From: VRUE01 sp963748075
Lineage (GTDB): Bacteria; Actinomycetota; Thermoleophilia; Solirubrobacterales; 70-9
Assembly (NCBI GenBank): GCA_963748075.1
Contig: CAVVHQ010000029.1
Span: forward strand, 62,001 to 126,000
Length of the DNA: 64,000 bases
Direction of reading: 5' to 3'
The translations under genes were made by a program, and so were the position numbers. The notes under the pieces are model-generated. The model was not told the origin of the DNA. It saw nothing but the letters and a program-made list of their open reading frames with translations, and ran no database searches. Positions within the stretch are counted from its first letter, which is position 1. Each line of letters opens with the position of its first letter. Shown here in pieces: positions 41,528 through 49,265 of the stretch.

Positions 41528-42619
41528 TCACTGAACCTCGGCGATCTCGACCACGCGCCGGGCCCCGTCGGAGCGGCGCTCCAGCTGGACGACCAGGTCG
41601 ATGCCCCGCCGCACCTGAGCGGCGATCACCTCGTGTGGCAGGCCGAGCCCCGCCATCAGGGCGAGCGTCTCCAGCCTGCTCAGCGCGTCGGCGGACGAAT
41701 TGGCGTGCACGGTGGAGAGCGCCCCGTCGTGGCCGGTGTTGAGCGCAGTCAGCAGGTCGAGCGCCTCGGCGCCGCGCACCTCGCCGATCACGATCCGGTC
41801 GGGTCGCATCCGCAGGGCGTTGCGCAGCAGGTCGCGGATCGTCACCTCTCCCCTGCCCTCGACGCTCGCCGGGCGGCTCTCCAGCCGCACCACGTGCCGC
41901 TGGCGCAGCCGCAGCTCAGCCGCGTCCTCGATCGTCACCACCCGCTCGCCCGCCCCGATGAAGCCGGAGAGGGCGTTGAGCAGGGTCGTCTTGCCGGAGC
42001 CGGTGCCACCGCTGACCAAGACGCTGCGCCGCCCCGCGACGGCACGTCGCAGCAGCTCGAGCTGCGCCTCGTCCAGCGTGCCGAGCTCCAGCAGCTCGCG
42101 CGGCCCCGGCCGCCGCGCCCCGAAGCGGCGAATCGAGAGCGCCGGCCCGTCGATCGCCAGCGGCGGGATCACCACGTTGACCCGCGAGCCGTCGGCGAGC
42201 CGCGCATCGACCATCGGGCTCAGCTCGTCGACCCGCCGTCCCAGCGGGGCGAGGATCCGCTCGACCGCGTCGCGCAGCTCCTCCTCGCCGGCGAAGGCGA
42301 CGCCGACCGGCTCGAGCCGTCCACCCCGCTCGACGTAGACGCGGTCGGGGCCGTTGACCATCACCTCCTCCACGCCGGGGTCGGCGAGCAGATCCTCCAG
42401 CGGCCCGAGCCCGACCGTGTCGCGCAGGATCCGCCCCACAATGGCCTCGCGATCCTCGGCGCCGAGCAGCGCCGCCTCCTCGCCGACCAGCTCCCGCACC
42501 TCCTCGTCGAACCGGTCGCCCGGCGGGGCGCCGGCCGCGGCGGCGACCCGACGCCGCTCGATCAGCCGCTCGCGCAGGGAGCCAGACAGCTCCTCGAGAT
42601 GCCGCCGCCGCGCCTCCAC
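41528..42619 (-). CDS. tadA: Tad/CpaF secretion ATPase
   Basis: Hexameric VirB11-like ATPase powering pilus assembly, 363 residues. 'LLADPGVEEVMVNGPDRVYVERGG' is typical of the CpaF N-terminal domain. Walker A VSGGTGSGKTTLLNAL is near residue 205, followed by 'IEDAAELRLRQRHVVRLESRP', Walker B 'DRIVIGEVRGAEALDLL' and 'HDGALSTVHANS'. Start GTG 42619, 5 bp after cpaB. Confidence 0.95.
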   Translation of the reverse strand: MEARRRHLEELSGSLRERLIERRRVAAAAGAPPGDRFDEEVRELVGEEAALLGAEDREAIVGRILRDTVGLGPLEDLLADPGVEEVMVNGPDRVYVERGGRLEPVGVAFAGEEELRDAVERILAPLGRRVDELSPMVDARLADGSRVNVVIPPLAIDGPALSIRRFGARRPGPRELLELGTLDEAQLELLRRAVAGRRSVLVSGGTGSGKTTLLNALSGFIGAGERVVTIEDAAELRLRQRHVVRLESRPASVEGRGEVTIRDLLRNALRMRPDRIVIGEVRGAEALDLLTALNTGHDGALSTVHANSSADALSRLETLALMAGLGLPHEVIAAQVRRGIDLVVQLERRSDGARRVVEIAEVQ

Positions 42620-42624
42620 CCGGC

Positions 42625-43281
42625 TCAGCCCCCCGGCAGGAGGGTGACCTTGCGGGCGAAGCTCTCGGCGGCGATCAGCCGCAGCGCCTGCCGTCTGGTC
42701 AGCCCCAGCGTCGCCTTGGCGGCCTCCCCCGACTCGCCGCCTTCGCGGTCCGACCGCAGCGCCAGCAGCGGCACCCCGGAGGCGGCAACGTAGGTGCGAC
42801 CCGGCCCGGGGCCGCTCGGTTCGCCGGTCACCACCAGGTCGACCTTCTCCCCGGTCGGGGCCGGCCCGGCCGAGAGCAGCGCGCCGGCGCCGCTGACCGC
42901 GATCTCGACCGGGCGACGGCCGCCGCCGAGGCCACGCCGGCGTCCCCTGCGCTGCCGCGGGGCGGCGAGCTGAGCGGCCAGCAGGTAGGAACCGGCCGGC
43001 AGCGCCGCCCGCGGCGCCAGCCCCAGCGCTTCCGCCGGCGAGGCGAGGGCGCCGGGTGGGACGAACCGCTCGGGGACGCGGCGCACCGCCAGCGCCGTTC
43101 CGACCTCCCGGGCCCCGATCCTGCGGCCGGCCGGCAGGCCGGAGTCGAGGACGACGACGGGGCGCAGCGGGCCGTAGCCGCGGGCGGCTCGCGACCCGTA
43201 GCCGTCGGCGATCGCCGCCGCGGCGGCGGCGGCGATCAGGGCGAGCAGCAGGAAGACCACGGCGCGCCCGCGGCGGCTCAT
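42625..43281 (-). CDS. cpaB: CpaB/RcpC-like pilus assembly protein (SAF domain)
   Basis: 218 residues: an N-terminal TM/signal anchor (AVVFLLLALIAAAAAAAIA), then a SAF-like domain 'VVVLDSGLPAGRRIGAREVGTALAVRRVPERFVPPGAL' and 'AALPAGSYLL'. CpaB proteins are periplasmic/extracytoplasmic Tad components. The ATG at 43281 overlaps the histidine kinase stop by 4 bp. Divergent from Gram-negative CpaB, so the call rests on the domain plus context. Confidence 0.75.
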   Translation of the reverse strand: MSRRGRAVVFLLLALIAAAAAAAIADGYGSRAARGYGPLRPVVVLDSGLPAGRRIGAREVGTALAVRRVPERFVPPGALASPAEALGLAPRAALPAGSYLLAAQLAAPRQRRGRRRGLGGGRRPVEIAVSGAGALLSAGPAPTGEKVDLVVTGEPSGPGPGRTYVAASGVPLLALRSDREGGESGEAAKATLGLTRRQALRLIAAESFARKVTLLPGG

Positions 43282-44012
43282 GCCGCCTGCTCCGCGCTCC
43301 GGTTCACGAGCGGCAGCTCGAGCACGGCAAGCGAGCCGCAATCGGAGCGCCGCAGGGCGAAGCGGCCGCCGGCAGACGCCGCCACCCGCCTCACCACGGC
43401 CAGTCCGTGCCCGCGCCGGCGCCTGCCCGAGAGGCGGGCGATCACCTCGGCCGGCGTGTCGCGCCGCGAGTCCGGCCGAGAGGCGCGGCCGGAGTCGGCG
43501 ACGACGATCCGCAGCCGCTCGCCGTGGCGGCGCGCCTCGACCGTGACGGCCGGGCCGCCGTGCTCGATCGCGTTGACGATCAGGTTGTCGAGGGCCTGCG
43601 AGAGCGCCACACCGTCCCCGGCGACGAGCGCCTCGCCGGTCCACCACCCCAGCCGCAGCGAGCCTCCGGCGACGCCCGCCCGCCCTTGCCAACGCCCGAC
43701 CGCCGCTTCGACCAGCGGGCGAACCCGGACCTCGCCCCGCGGTTCGGGCATGGAGACGCCACCGCCATTCACCTCGCGCTCGAGCCGCTCCAGGGCCGCC
43801 GCCGCCAGCTGCACCGAGCTCTCGACCGCTCGCGGCGAGGCGCCCTCCCGTCCGCCGGCCAGGGCGAGCGCCTGGAGCGGGCGGCGCAGCTCGTGCAGCG
43901 CCTCGTTGAGGACGGTGCGGCGGCGGCTGGCGCGCAGCCCCCGCACGGTGACCGCCGCTGCGAACGAGGCGGCGAGCGGCCAGCCGGCTACGATCTCGGA
44001 CAGCTCGGTCAT
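43278..44012 (-). CDS. Sensor histidine kinase
   Basis: A 244-residue kinase with one N-terminal hydrophobic segment (AGWPLAASFAAAVTVRG). It has an H-box 'LNEALHELRRPLQALAL' (phospho-His about residue 40), an N-box 'LDNLIVNAIEHGG' and a G-box 'RRGHGLAVVRRVAASAGG'. There is no sensor domain, so the signal is probably perceived via the membrane helix or a partner. Its ATG (44012) overlaps the response-regulator stop and its end overlaps cpaB, linking it to pilus assembly. Confidence 0.88.
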   Translation of the reverse strand: MTELSEIVAGWPLAASFAAAVTVRGLRASRRRTVLNEALHELRRPLQALALAGGREGASPRAVESSVQLAAAALERLEREVNGGGVSMPEPRGEVRVRPLVEAAVGRWQGRAGVAGGSLRLGWWTGEALVAGDGVALSQALDNLIVNAIEHGGPAVTVEARRHGERLRIVVADSGRASRPDSRRDTPAEVIARLSGRRRRGHGLAVVRRVAASAGGRFALRRSDCGSLAVLELPLVNRSAEQAA

Positions 44013-44722
44013 CCGTCGAGCAGGCGGTAGCCGACGCCCCAGCAGTTGACTATGTAGCGTCCGTGCTCGGGGTCGAGTTTGCGCCGCAGCCGGCTCGCGT
44101 GCGAGTCGAGCGTCCGTGTCTTGGCCGGCGTCCGGTAACCCCAAACCTCCCCCAGAAGCTCGCGCTTCGAGAAGACGCGGTGGGGATCGGAGGCGAGGAC
44201 CCGCAGCAGCGAGAACTCCTTGTTGGAGAGCTTGACCGCGCGCTGCCCGAGCCAGGTGCGGCGCCGTGCCGGGTCGACGACCAGTTCGCCGACCCGCAGC
44301 GGCCCGTCGCGCCGCTCCGCCCGCCGTCGCAGCACCGCCGCGATCCGCGCCCGCAGCTCCGGGTAGTGGAACGGCTTCACCAGGTAGTCGTCCGCTCCGA
44401 ACTCCAGCCCGCGCACCCGATCGTGGTCGGCGCCGCGGCCGGTGAGGACGATCACCGGCAGGCCGGGGTCGAAGCGCGAGGCGATCCCGTCGGCCTCGCG
44501 GATCTCCTGCAGGACGTCGAGCCCCGCGGCGTCGGGGAGCGTCAGGTCGAGCAGCATCAGGTCCGGCTGTTTGTAGCGGCAGAGTCGCAGCGCGTCGGAG
44601 GCGCTGGGGGCCGGCAGCACCTCGAAGCGGTCGGCGACCAGGTGGTCGCAGAGCAGCTCCAGGGTCGTGGTGTCGTCCTCGCAGACGACGACGCTGGCGA
44701 TCTCACGTCTCTGGGGAAGCAT
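44009..44722 (-). CDS. OmpR-family response regulator
   Basis: 237 residues: a receiver domain (ASVVVCEDD near residue 9, phospho-Asp in 'LMLLDLTLPDAAG', switch Lys in 'LVKPFHYPELRARI'). A winged-helix Trans_reg_C domain follows (LSNKEFSLLRVLASDPHRVFSKRELLGEVWG). First gene of the RR-HK-cpaB-tadA-tadB-tadC transcript, so it probably regulates this Tad locus or its pilin. Confidence 0.93.
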   Translation of the reverse strand: MLPQRREIASVVVCEDDTTTLELLCDHLVADRFEVLPAPSASDALRLCRYKQPDLMLLDLTLPDAAGLDVLQEIREADGIASRFDPGLPVIVLTGRGADHDRVRGLEFGADDYLVKPFHYPELRARIAAVLRRRAERRDGPLRVGELVVDPARRRTWLGQRAVKLSNKEFSLLRVLASDPHRVFSKRELLGEVWGYRTPAKTRTLDSHASRLRRKLDPEHGRYIVNCWGVGYRLLDG

Positions 44723-44836
44723 GCCCTACCAAGGGCACAGCGACAAGAACTCTCCCCCCTGCCCGGACCGACTACTTCGTGGCAATCACCTCGTGTGCGC
44801 CGCGACCGCACGCACAACGCGCTTGGCTGGGCACTC

Positions 44837-46291
44837 CTAGTGCAGCACGCGACCGAGCAGGTCCACGTACTGGAGCGTGTGGCGGTTCTCGAGGAACGCC
44901 TTGCGCACCCGTTCGTGCGCGGCGAGGCCGATCTGCTCGGCTCGCTGCGGTGAGTTGAGCATCTCCAGGGTCGCCGCGCCAAACGCTTTCAGGTCGAGCG
45001 GGTTCGGCAGCAGCATGCCGGTGACGCCGTCTTCGATCTGATCGAGGATCCCCCCGGTGGCGGTCGCGACGACCGGACGCCCCTTCCACATCGCCTCGGT
45101 CACGGTCAAGCCGAACCCCTCCTTGAGACTCTTCTGCACGATCACCGTGGCCCGGCGCTGCAGGGCGTTGACGATCGCCGCGTTCTCGGCCAGATCCTGC
45201 ATCGGCAGGCAGGCCAGGTGGACCCTGGACCGCAGCCCGTCCGGAAGCCGGCGCCACTCGGCTTCGACTTCGGCGAGCACGTCGGCGCTCTCCGGATCGT
45301 CGGCGACCGAGTTGATGCTGGGCCCGGCGAGGATCAGGTGGGCATCGGGGGCGCCGGACGCGATCTCCGCGAAGCCGCGCAGCACCCCGACCGGATCCTT
45401 GAGCCGGTCCCAGCGCGACACCTGCACAACGAGCGGCGTGTCGGCGCCGGGGAGCTCGCCGAGGCTGACCACCTCGCACTTCCGCTCCACCCGCTGCTGG
45501 GTGCCCTCGGCCTGTTCGAAGAAGGGCTCCGCGTCCTCGTCCTCGCCGCCGGCCATCAGCCCGACGTGTCGCAGGATCGCCCGGACCTGCTCGGGCTCCA
45601 TCTCCTGGTTCTTGGGCGACATCGCGTCGATCGAGGGCGGGACGATCGCGGTCACCATCTCCCTGCAGTACTCCGGGACGTACGCGTCGCGGGAGAAGAC
45701 GCAGGCGCTGGCTCGGATGACATAGGGCTCGAGGAAGTCCCAGGCGGCGGCGCTGTACCCGTTGCCGTCGTCGGCCCCGATGTGGCAGCGCCAGATCACG
45801 GTGTGGCCTGCGTCGACGATCTGGGGGATCAGGCCGGCGGTCTGCGGATCGTGCAGGAAGACGACGTCGCGCGGGCCGAAGCGCGCCAGCACCGCCTCCG
45901 CGCTGGCGCGGGTCACCCGCTCGTAGACGGCCCGCTCCTCCTCCCCCAGCTCGCCACCGTCCCCGAGCTCGCCGTGCAGGAGGTTGTGCAATCGCTTGGT
46001 GAGCGTGAAGAAGTCCGGGGCGCCGTCGATGGTCAACCAGCGCATCCCGACGCCGGCGCTGCGGGCCAGCCCCACCCACGACCGAAGCATCTCGGCGACG
46101 CCGCCGCCGGCGGAGGTCGAGTTGACGTTCCAGATCTCCCGCCCGGTCAGCATCCCCTCCGCCCGGCGCAGCCCGTCTTCGAGCATGCGCCAGTCCTCGG
46201 GATCGATCAGGCCGCGCATCCGCTCGATCGAGAGCGGCGAGACCTCCACCTCCTTTGCGGCTGGTGGAGCCTCCACATCCCTTGCGGCCAT
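44837..46291 (-). CDS. treT: TreT-like trehalose synthase / GT4 glycosyltransferase
   Basis: A 484-residue two-Rossmann glycosyltransferase. 'WNVNSTSAGGGVAEMLRSWV', 'VFLHDPQTAGLI', 'WRCHIGADDGN' and 'VVQVSRWDRLKDPVGVL' match trehalose synthase TreT (NDP-glucose + glucose to trehalose). The GT4 acceptor motif 'QKSLKEGFGLTVTEAMWKGRPVVAT' supplies the EX7E glutamates. The ATG at 46291 lies 2 bp after the DUF192 stop. TreT versus trehalose phosphorylase is uncertain. Confidence 0.85.
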   Translation of the reverse strand: MAARDVEAPPAAKEVEVSPLSIERMRGLIDPEDWRMLEDGLRRAEGMLTGREIWNVNSTSAGGGVAEMLRSWVGLARSAGVGMRWLTIDGAPDFFTLTKRLHNLLHGELGDGGELGEEERAVYERVTRASAEAVLARFGPRDVVFLHDPQTAGLIPQIVDAGHTVIWRCHIGADDGNGYSAAAWDFLEPYVIRASACVFSRDAYVPEYCREMVTAIVPPSIDAMSPKNQEMEPEQVRAILRHVGLMAGGEDEDAEPFFEQAEGTQQRVERKCEVVSLGELPGADTPLVVQVSRWDRLKDPVGVLRGFAEIASGAPDAHLILAGPSINSVADDPESADVLAEVEAEWRRLPDGLRSRVHLACLPMQDLAENAAIVNALQRRATVIVQKSLKEGFGLTVTEAMWKGRPVVATATGGILDQIEDGVTGMLLPNPLDLKAFGAATLEMLNSPQRAEQIGLAAHERVRKAFLENRHTLQYVDLLGRVLH

Positions 46292-46293
46292 GA

Positions 46294-46647
46294 TTAGTTG
46301 TCCGTATCTCCCGCGCTCGCCGACCAGCTTCTCTCCTGCTTGGAGAGAGTACCTGAAGGGAGCTCGAGCACCGCGGCGGCGCGACGGTGGGAGACGAGGC
46401 GCCGCGGCGGGACTTCCCGGTGGACGGCAAGCGCCCTGCCGCACCCGTCGAGCAGGACCAGGTCGAGCGCGAAGCGCATGCCGAAGGTGTGGACGCTGGA
46501 GCAGCGCGGGATCAGCAGCCCTGCGCCGGCCTCCTCACGGTCGAGCTGCGAGAGGCCGAGCAGGCGGGCGCGCAGACCGAGGGCGACCGGGACCCGTCGG
46601 CCGAGGACCGTCGCGGACGGGAGACGGCGCAGCCGGCGAGAGGTCAT
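46294..46647 (-). CDS. DUF192 family protein
   Basis: 117 residues with the DUF192 core 'GAGLLIPRCSSVHTFGMRFALDLVLLDGCGRALAV'. Function unknown; some members are secreted, this one lacks a signal peptide. The ATG at 46647 lies within the first codons of the divergent PfkB-family gene, so the two translation starts overlap head to head. TreT-like gene follows after 2 bp. Confidence 0.75.
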   Translation of the reverse strand: MTSRRLRRLPSATVLGRRVPVALGLRARLLGLSQLDREEAGAGLLIPRCSSVHTFGMRFALDLVLLDGCGRALAVHREVPPRRLVSHRRAAAVLELPSGTLSKQERSWSASAGDTDN

Positions 46648-46648
46648 G

Positions 46649-47611
46649 ATGTGCCAAGTGCGCAGCCCTTCCGTCTCTCCCCCCTCCGGCGGCAAGGTCG
46701 CGGTCTTCGGCCCCCACCCGATGCTCTCGATCACGATCGAGGCGCTCACCGCGGACGGCGGCGACGACATCCACGTCCACGCCGCCGGGCAGGGCGTCTG
46801 GGTGGCGCGGATGGCGGCCGAGCTGGGCGCCGAGACGACGCTCTGCGGCTTGATCGGCGGCGAGGCCGGCACCGCGCTGCGCCGCCTGCTCGAGCGACTG
46901 CCGGTCGAGCTGCGGCTGGTCGACACCGCCGAGGCCAGCGGCGCTTACATCCACGACCGCCGCAGCGGCGAGCGGGTGCCGATCGCGCAGAGCGCCGCGA
47001 TGCCCCCCTCCCGCCACGAGGTCGACGACCTCTTCTCGATCGCCTGCGCGGCGGCGCTCGACACCGCCGTGCTCGCCGTCTGCAACGCCTATCCGGGGGA
47101 GGCGCTGCCGATGGAGATCTACGGAAGCCTGGTCGCCGACGCCCGCGACAACGGCACTCCGGCGATCGTCGACCTCTCGGAGCAACGGCTCGACAGCGCC
47201 TTGGAGGGCAAGCCCGCTTTGGTGAAGATCAACGATTGGGAGTTGGCCCAGTTCGTCGACGGACCGGTCGACACCGAGGCGAGGATGCGGGCGGCGACCG
47301 AGCGGCTGCTGGAGCGCGGCGCCGCGGCGGCGATCGTAACCCGCGCCGAGCAGCCCGCCCTGGTGCTGCGGGGCAACGAGGCCTGGGAGCTGATCCCACC
47401 CCGCTTCGAGCGCGGCGCCCGCGAGGGCTGCGGCGACTCGATGATGGGCGCCCTCGCCGCCTGCATGGCGGCCGGCCGCGACTGGGAGGAGACGCTGCGG
47501 ATCGGCGCCGCCGCGGGCGCCGCCAACTTCCTCCGCCACGGCCTCGGCAGCGCCTCGCGCACCGTGGTCGAGGACCTCGCCCCGCGAGTCGAGCTTCGTC
47601 GGCTGGACTAG
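46649..47611 (+). CDS. PfkB-family carbohydrate kinase (1-phosphofructokinase-like)
   Basis: About 320 residues. Ribokinase-fold marks: 'GQGVWVARMAAELGAETTLCGLIGGEAGTALRRLLE' (substrate region), 'VKINDWELAQFV', and the ATP/anion-hole motif 'GAREGCGDSMMGALAA' with the catalytic Asp. The first GAGDS glycine context is altered to GCGDS. ATG 46649 has AGAGG 6 nt upstream; ATG 46646 or GTG 46658 are alternatives. Substrate unknown, probably a phosphosugar. Confidence 0.8.
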   Translation: MCQVRSPSVSPPSGGKVAVFGPHPMLSITIEALTADGGDDIHVHAAGQGVWVARMAAELGAETTLCGLIGGEAGTALRRLLERLPVELRLVDTAEASGAYIHDRRSGERVPIAQSAAMPPSRHEVDDLFSIACAAALDTAVLAVCNAYPGEALPMEIYGSLVADARDNGTPAIVDLSEQRLDSALEGKPALVKINDWELAQFVDGPVDTEARMRAATERLLERGAAAAIVTRAEQPALVLRGNEAWELIPPRFERGAREGCGDSMMGALAACMAAGRDWEETLRIGAAAGAANFLRHGLGSASRTVVEDLAPRVELRRLD

Positions 47612-47617
47612 GCCAAT

Positions 47618-47657
47618 CTGGCGCTTTTCGGGCCCCATGTGACCCAAAAGTCGCCAG
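47618..47657. terminator. Bidirectional hairpin between convergent genes
   Basis: ctggcgcttttcggg pairs with cccaaaagtcgccag around a 10-nt loop (47618-47657). It lies between the stops of the PfkB-like gene (47611) and the minus-strand PHP phosphatase (47666). The A/T runs in the stem suit a two-way terminator. Confidence 0.6.
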
Positions 47658-47665
47658 GTCGCCGA

Positions 47666-48397
47666 TCAGGCGACGGGACTGAAGGGAAGGTCGAGATCGT
47701 CGCCGGCGACGATCCCCTGCGGCGCCGTCTCCGCGATCCACTCCAGGTGCGGGGCGAGCTCCTCGACCTCGCCCAGCTTCGCGAACGCCTCGCTGAGATG
47801 GACCGGACGCCCGCCGTGGGAGGAGTGCGCGTCGCTGCTCAGCGCGTGAACGAGCCGCCGCTCGGCGAGGGCGAGCATGCCGTCGGCGGTGGCCTCGCGG
47901 AGGAAGAAGTCGGCGGTCGCCTGGATCAGGGCGCCGGCCGCGACGAGGCGGGCCATGCGCTCGAACATCTCGGCGGAGGCGTGGCGCTCCGGGTGGGCGA
48001 TCAGCGAGCGGTGGCCGCGCTCGGCGAGGTGCTCGACGCGACGCTCGAGGCTGTCGCCGAGCGGGCCGGGCGCAGGCTCGAGCAGCACCCAGCGCCCCCC
48101 GCCGAGCGAGATCCGCGCCAGCTCCTCCTCGCTGAGCGCCTCGACCGCGGTCTCGGCGACCTCGCCGCCCTGCAGCACGGCGACGGGGACGCCCTCCTCG
48201 CGCAGGTGCGTGTTGAGCGCGCCGACCCGGCCGGCGACCTCCTCGATGCGAACGTCGTGGTCGTGGCGGATGTGGGGCGTCGCGCAGACCGCCTCGATCC
48301 CGTCGGCCGCGGCCTGGCGCGCCATGCCGGCGCTGTCGCGCAGGTCGAGCGCCCCATCGTCGACTCCGGGGAGGATGTGGCAGTGCAGGTCGATCAA
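47666..48397 (-). CDS. CpsB/CapC-type protein-tyrosine phosphatase (PHP domain)
   Basis: 243 residues beginning IDLHCHILPGVDDGA, the metal-binding PHP signature of CpsB/YwqE phosphatases, with 'CATPHIRHDH', 'LIAHPERH' and 'SSDAHSS' for the remaining metal ligands. These usually control capsule or exopolysaccharide tyrosine kinases, but no such kinase is in the window. The start is a TTG at 48397 without a clear ribosome site. Confidence 0.88.
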   Translation of the reverse strand: MIDLHCHILPGVDDGALDLRDSAGMARQAAADGIEAVCATPHIRHDHDVRIEEVAGRVGALNTHLREEGVPVAVLQGGEVAETAVEALSEEELARISLGGGRWVLLEPAPGPLGDSLERRVEHLAERGHRSLIAHPERHASAEMFERMARLVAAGALIQATADFFLREATADGMLALAERRLVHALSSDAHSSHGGRPVHLSEAFAKLGEVEELAPHLEWIAETAPQGIVAGDDLDLPFSPVA

Positions 48398-48419
48398 GAG
48401 TCAATCCGACAACCCGCGT

Positions 48420-48536
48420 GTGCGGCTGGCGAGCGCCGGACCAAGCGGGGCAAGGACGCAGGGAGGCCGAATAGCAGCGCTATTTGGCCGACTGAGGACG
48501 CCGCACCGCACCGGTCCGCCGCCGCCAGGCGTGCGC
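48420..48536. repeat. Palindromic repeat family B, copy 2
   Basis: 117-nt nested inverted repeat upstream of the hypothetical gene at 48671. The outer arms are around 48420-48442 and 48513-48536 (ggacc/ggtcc plus ctggcg/cgccag). The inner arms ggccgaatagc/gctatttggcc are at 48465-48489. Shares gacgcagggaggccgaatag with copy 1 and ggaccaagc...caaggacgcag with copy 3. Confidence 0.8.
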
Positions 48537-48670
48537 GGGGGTTTTCGGATGGACTCTATAAGCGCAAAACCTATTTCAGGCGTCGCCGCGCTGGGGCACG
48601 GGGATACGATGACAGGCATGATCCAGCAGCTGCTCCCGCGCGGGCTTGCGGGGGGAGATTGGGCTTCAAC

Positions 48671-49138
48671 GTGAATAAGAAGACGACCCGCAGAGGGAAT
48701 TACGAGTCGGGCTCCGACTACGTGCTCGAGTACGGCGAGCTTCGCTTCGCCTTCAACGAGGGCGACTTCGGCCAGCGGGTCGAGCAGGCCGGGGTCAAGC
48801 TCGGCTTCGTCCAGCAGGGGCTGAGCCGCGAGGAGCTGGACGACCTGCTCGACCTGGCCGTGAACGGCGAGATCGCCGAGCCGTGCTCGCGCCTCGGCGT
48901 CCACATCAACGAGAACTGGGAGGACCTGGTCGGCCCCGCCAACCGCAGCCTCGTCCACTGGCTGCGCCGCCTCGTCTTCCGCGGCGCCTGGCTCGACCAG
49001 CGGGTGAAAGAGGGCGAGCTGGACGTCGTCTTCGACGAGGGCAACCAGACCTTCGGCTACGTCCAGCCGGAGCGCAGCAACGAGCTGATCGAGCTCTCCC
49101 GCGAGCCCTCCTGGCGCCGCATCGCGTACAGGGGTTGA
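48671..49138 (+). CDS. Conserved-looking hypothetical protein
   Basis: 155 residues from GTG 48671 (VNKKTTRRGNYESGSDY), with a GGGGGAG site about 13 nt upstream and a TATAAG box at 48557-48562. Strongly acidic and soluble, with no TM or signal peptide: 'LEYGELRFAFNEGDFGQRVEQAG', 'NRSLVHWLRRLVFRGAW'. No family recognised. Flanked on both sides by family B palindromes, so its transcript carries or abuts these structures. Confidence 0.65.
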   Translation: MNKKTTRRGNYESGSDYVLEYGELRFAFNEGDFGQRVEQAGVKLGFVQQGLSREELDDLLDLAVNGEIAEPCSRLGVHINENWEDLVGPANRSLVHWLRRLVFRGAWLDQRVKEGELDVVFDEGNQTFGYVQPERSNELIELSREPSWRRIAYRG

Positions 49139-49145
49139 CTGAGTT

Positions 49146-49232
49146 CCTCGGACCAAGCAGGTCAAGGACGCAGGCCGCGTGGCGTGCTCTGCACGCGAGC
49201 GGCCGAGGACGCAGACATGCGCCGGTCCGAGG
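49146..49232. repeat. Palindromic repeat family B, copy 3
   Basis: 87-nt nested inverted repeat: outer cctcggacc (49146-49154)/ggtccgagg (49224-49232), inner ggccgcgtggcgtgc/gcacgcgagcggcc. Shares ggaccaagc and caaggacgcag with copy 2 but has a different inner stem. Lies between the convergent ends of the 48671 gene and ppsA. Confidence 0.72.
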
Positions 49233-49265
49233 GGCTCAGCGCGCCGAGTCGAGCAGCACGCGGCG

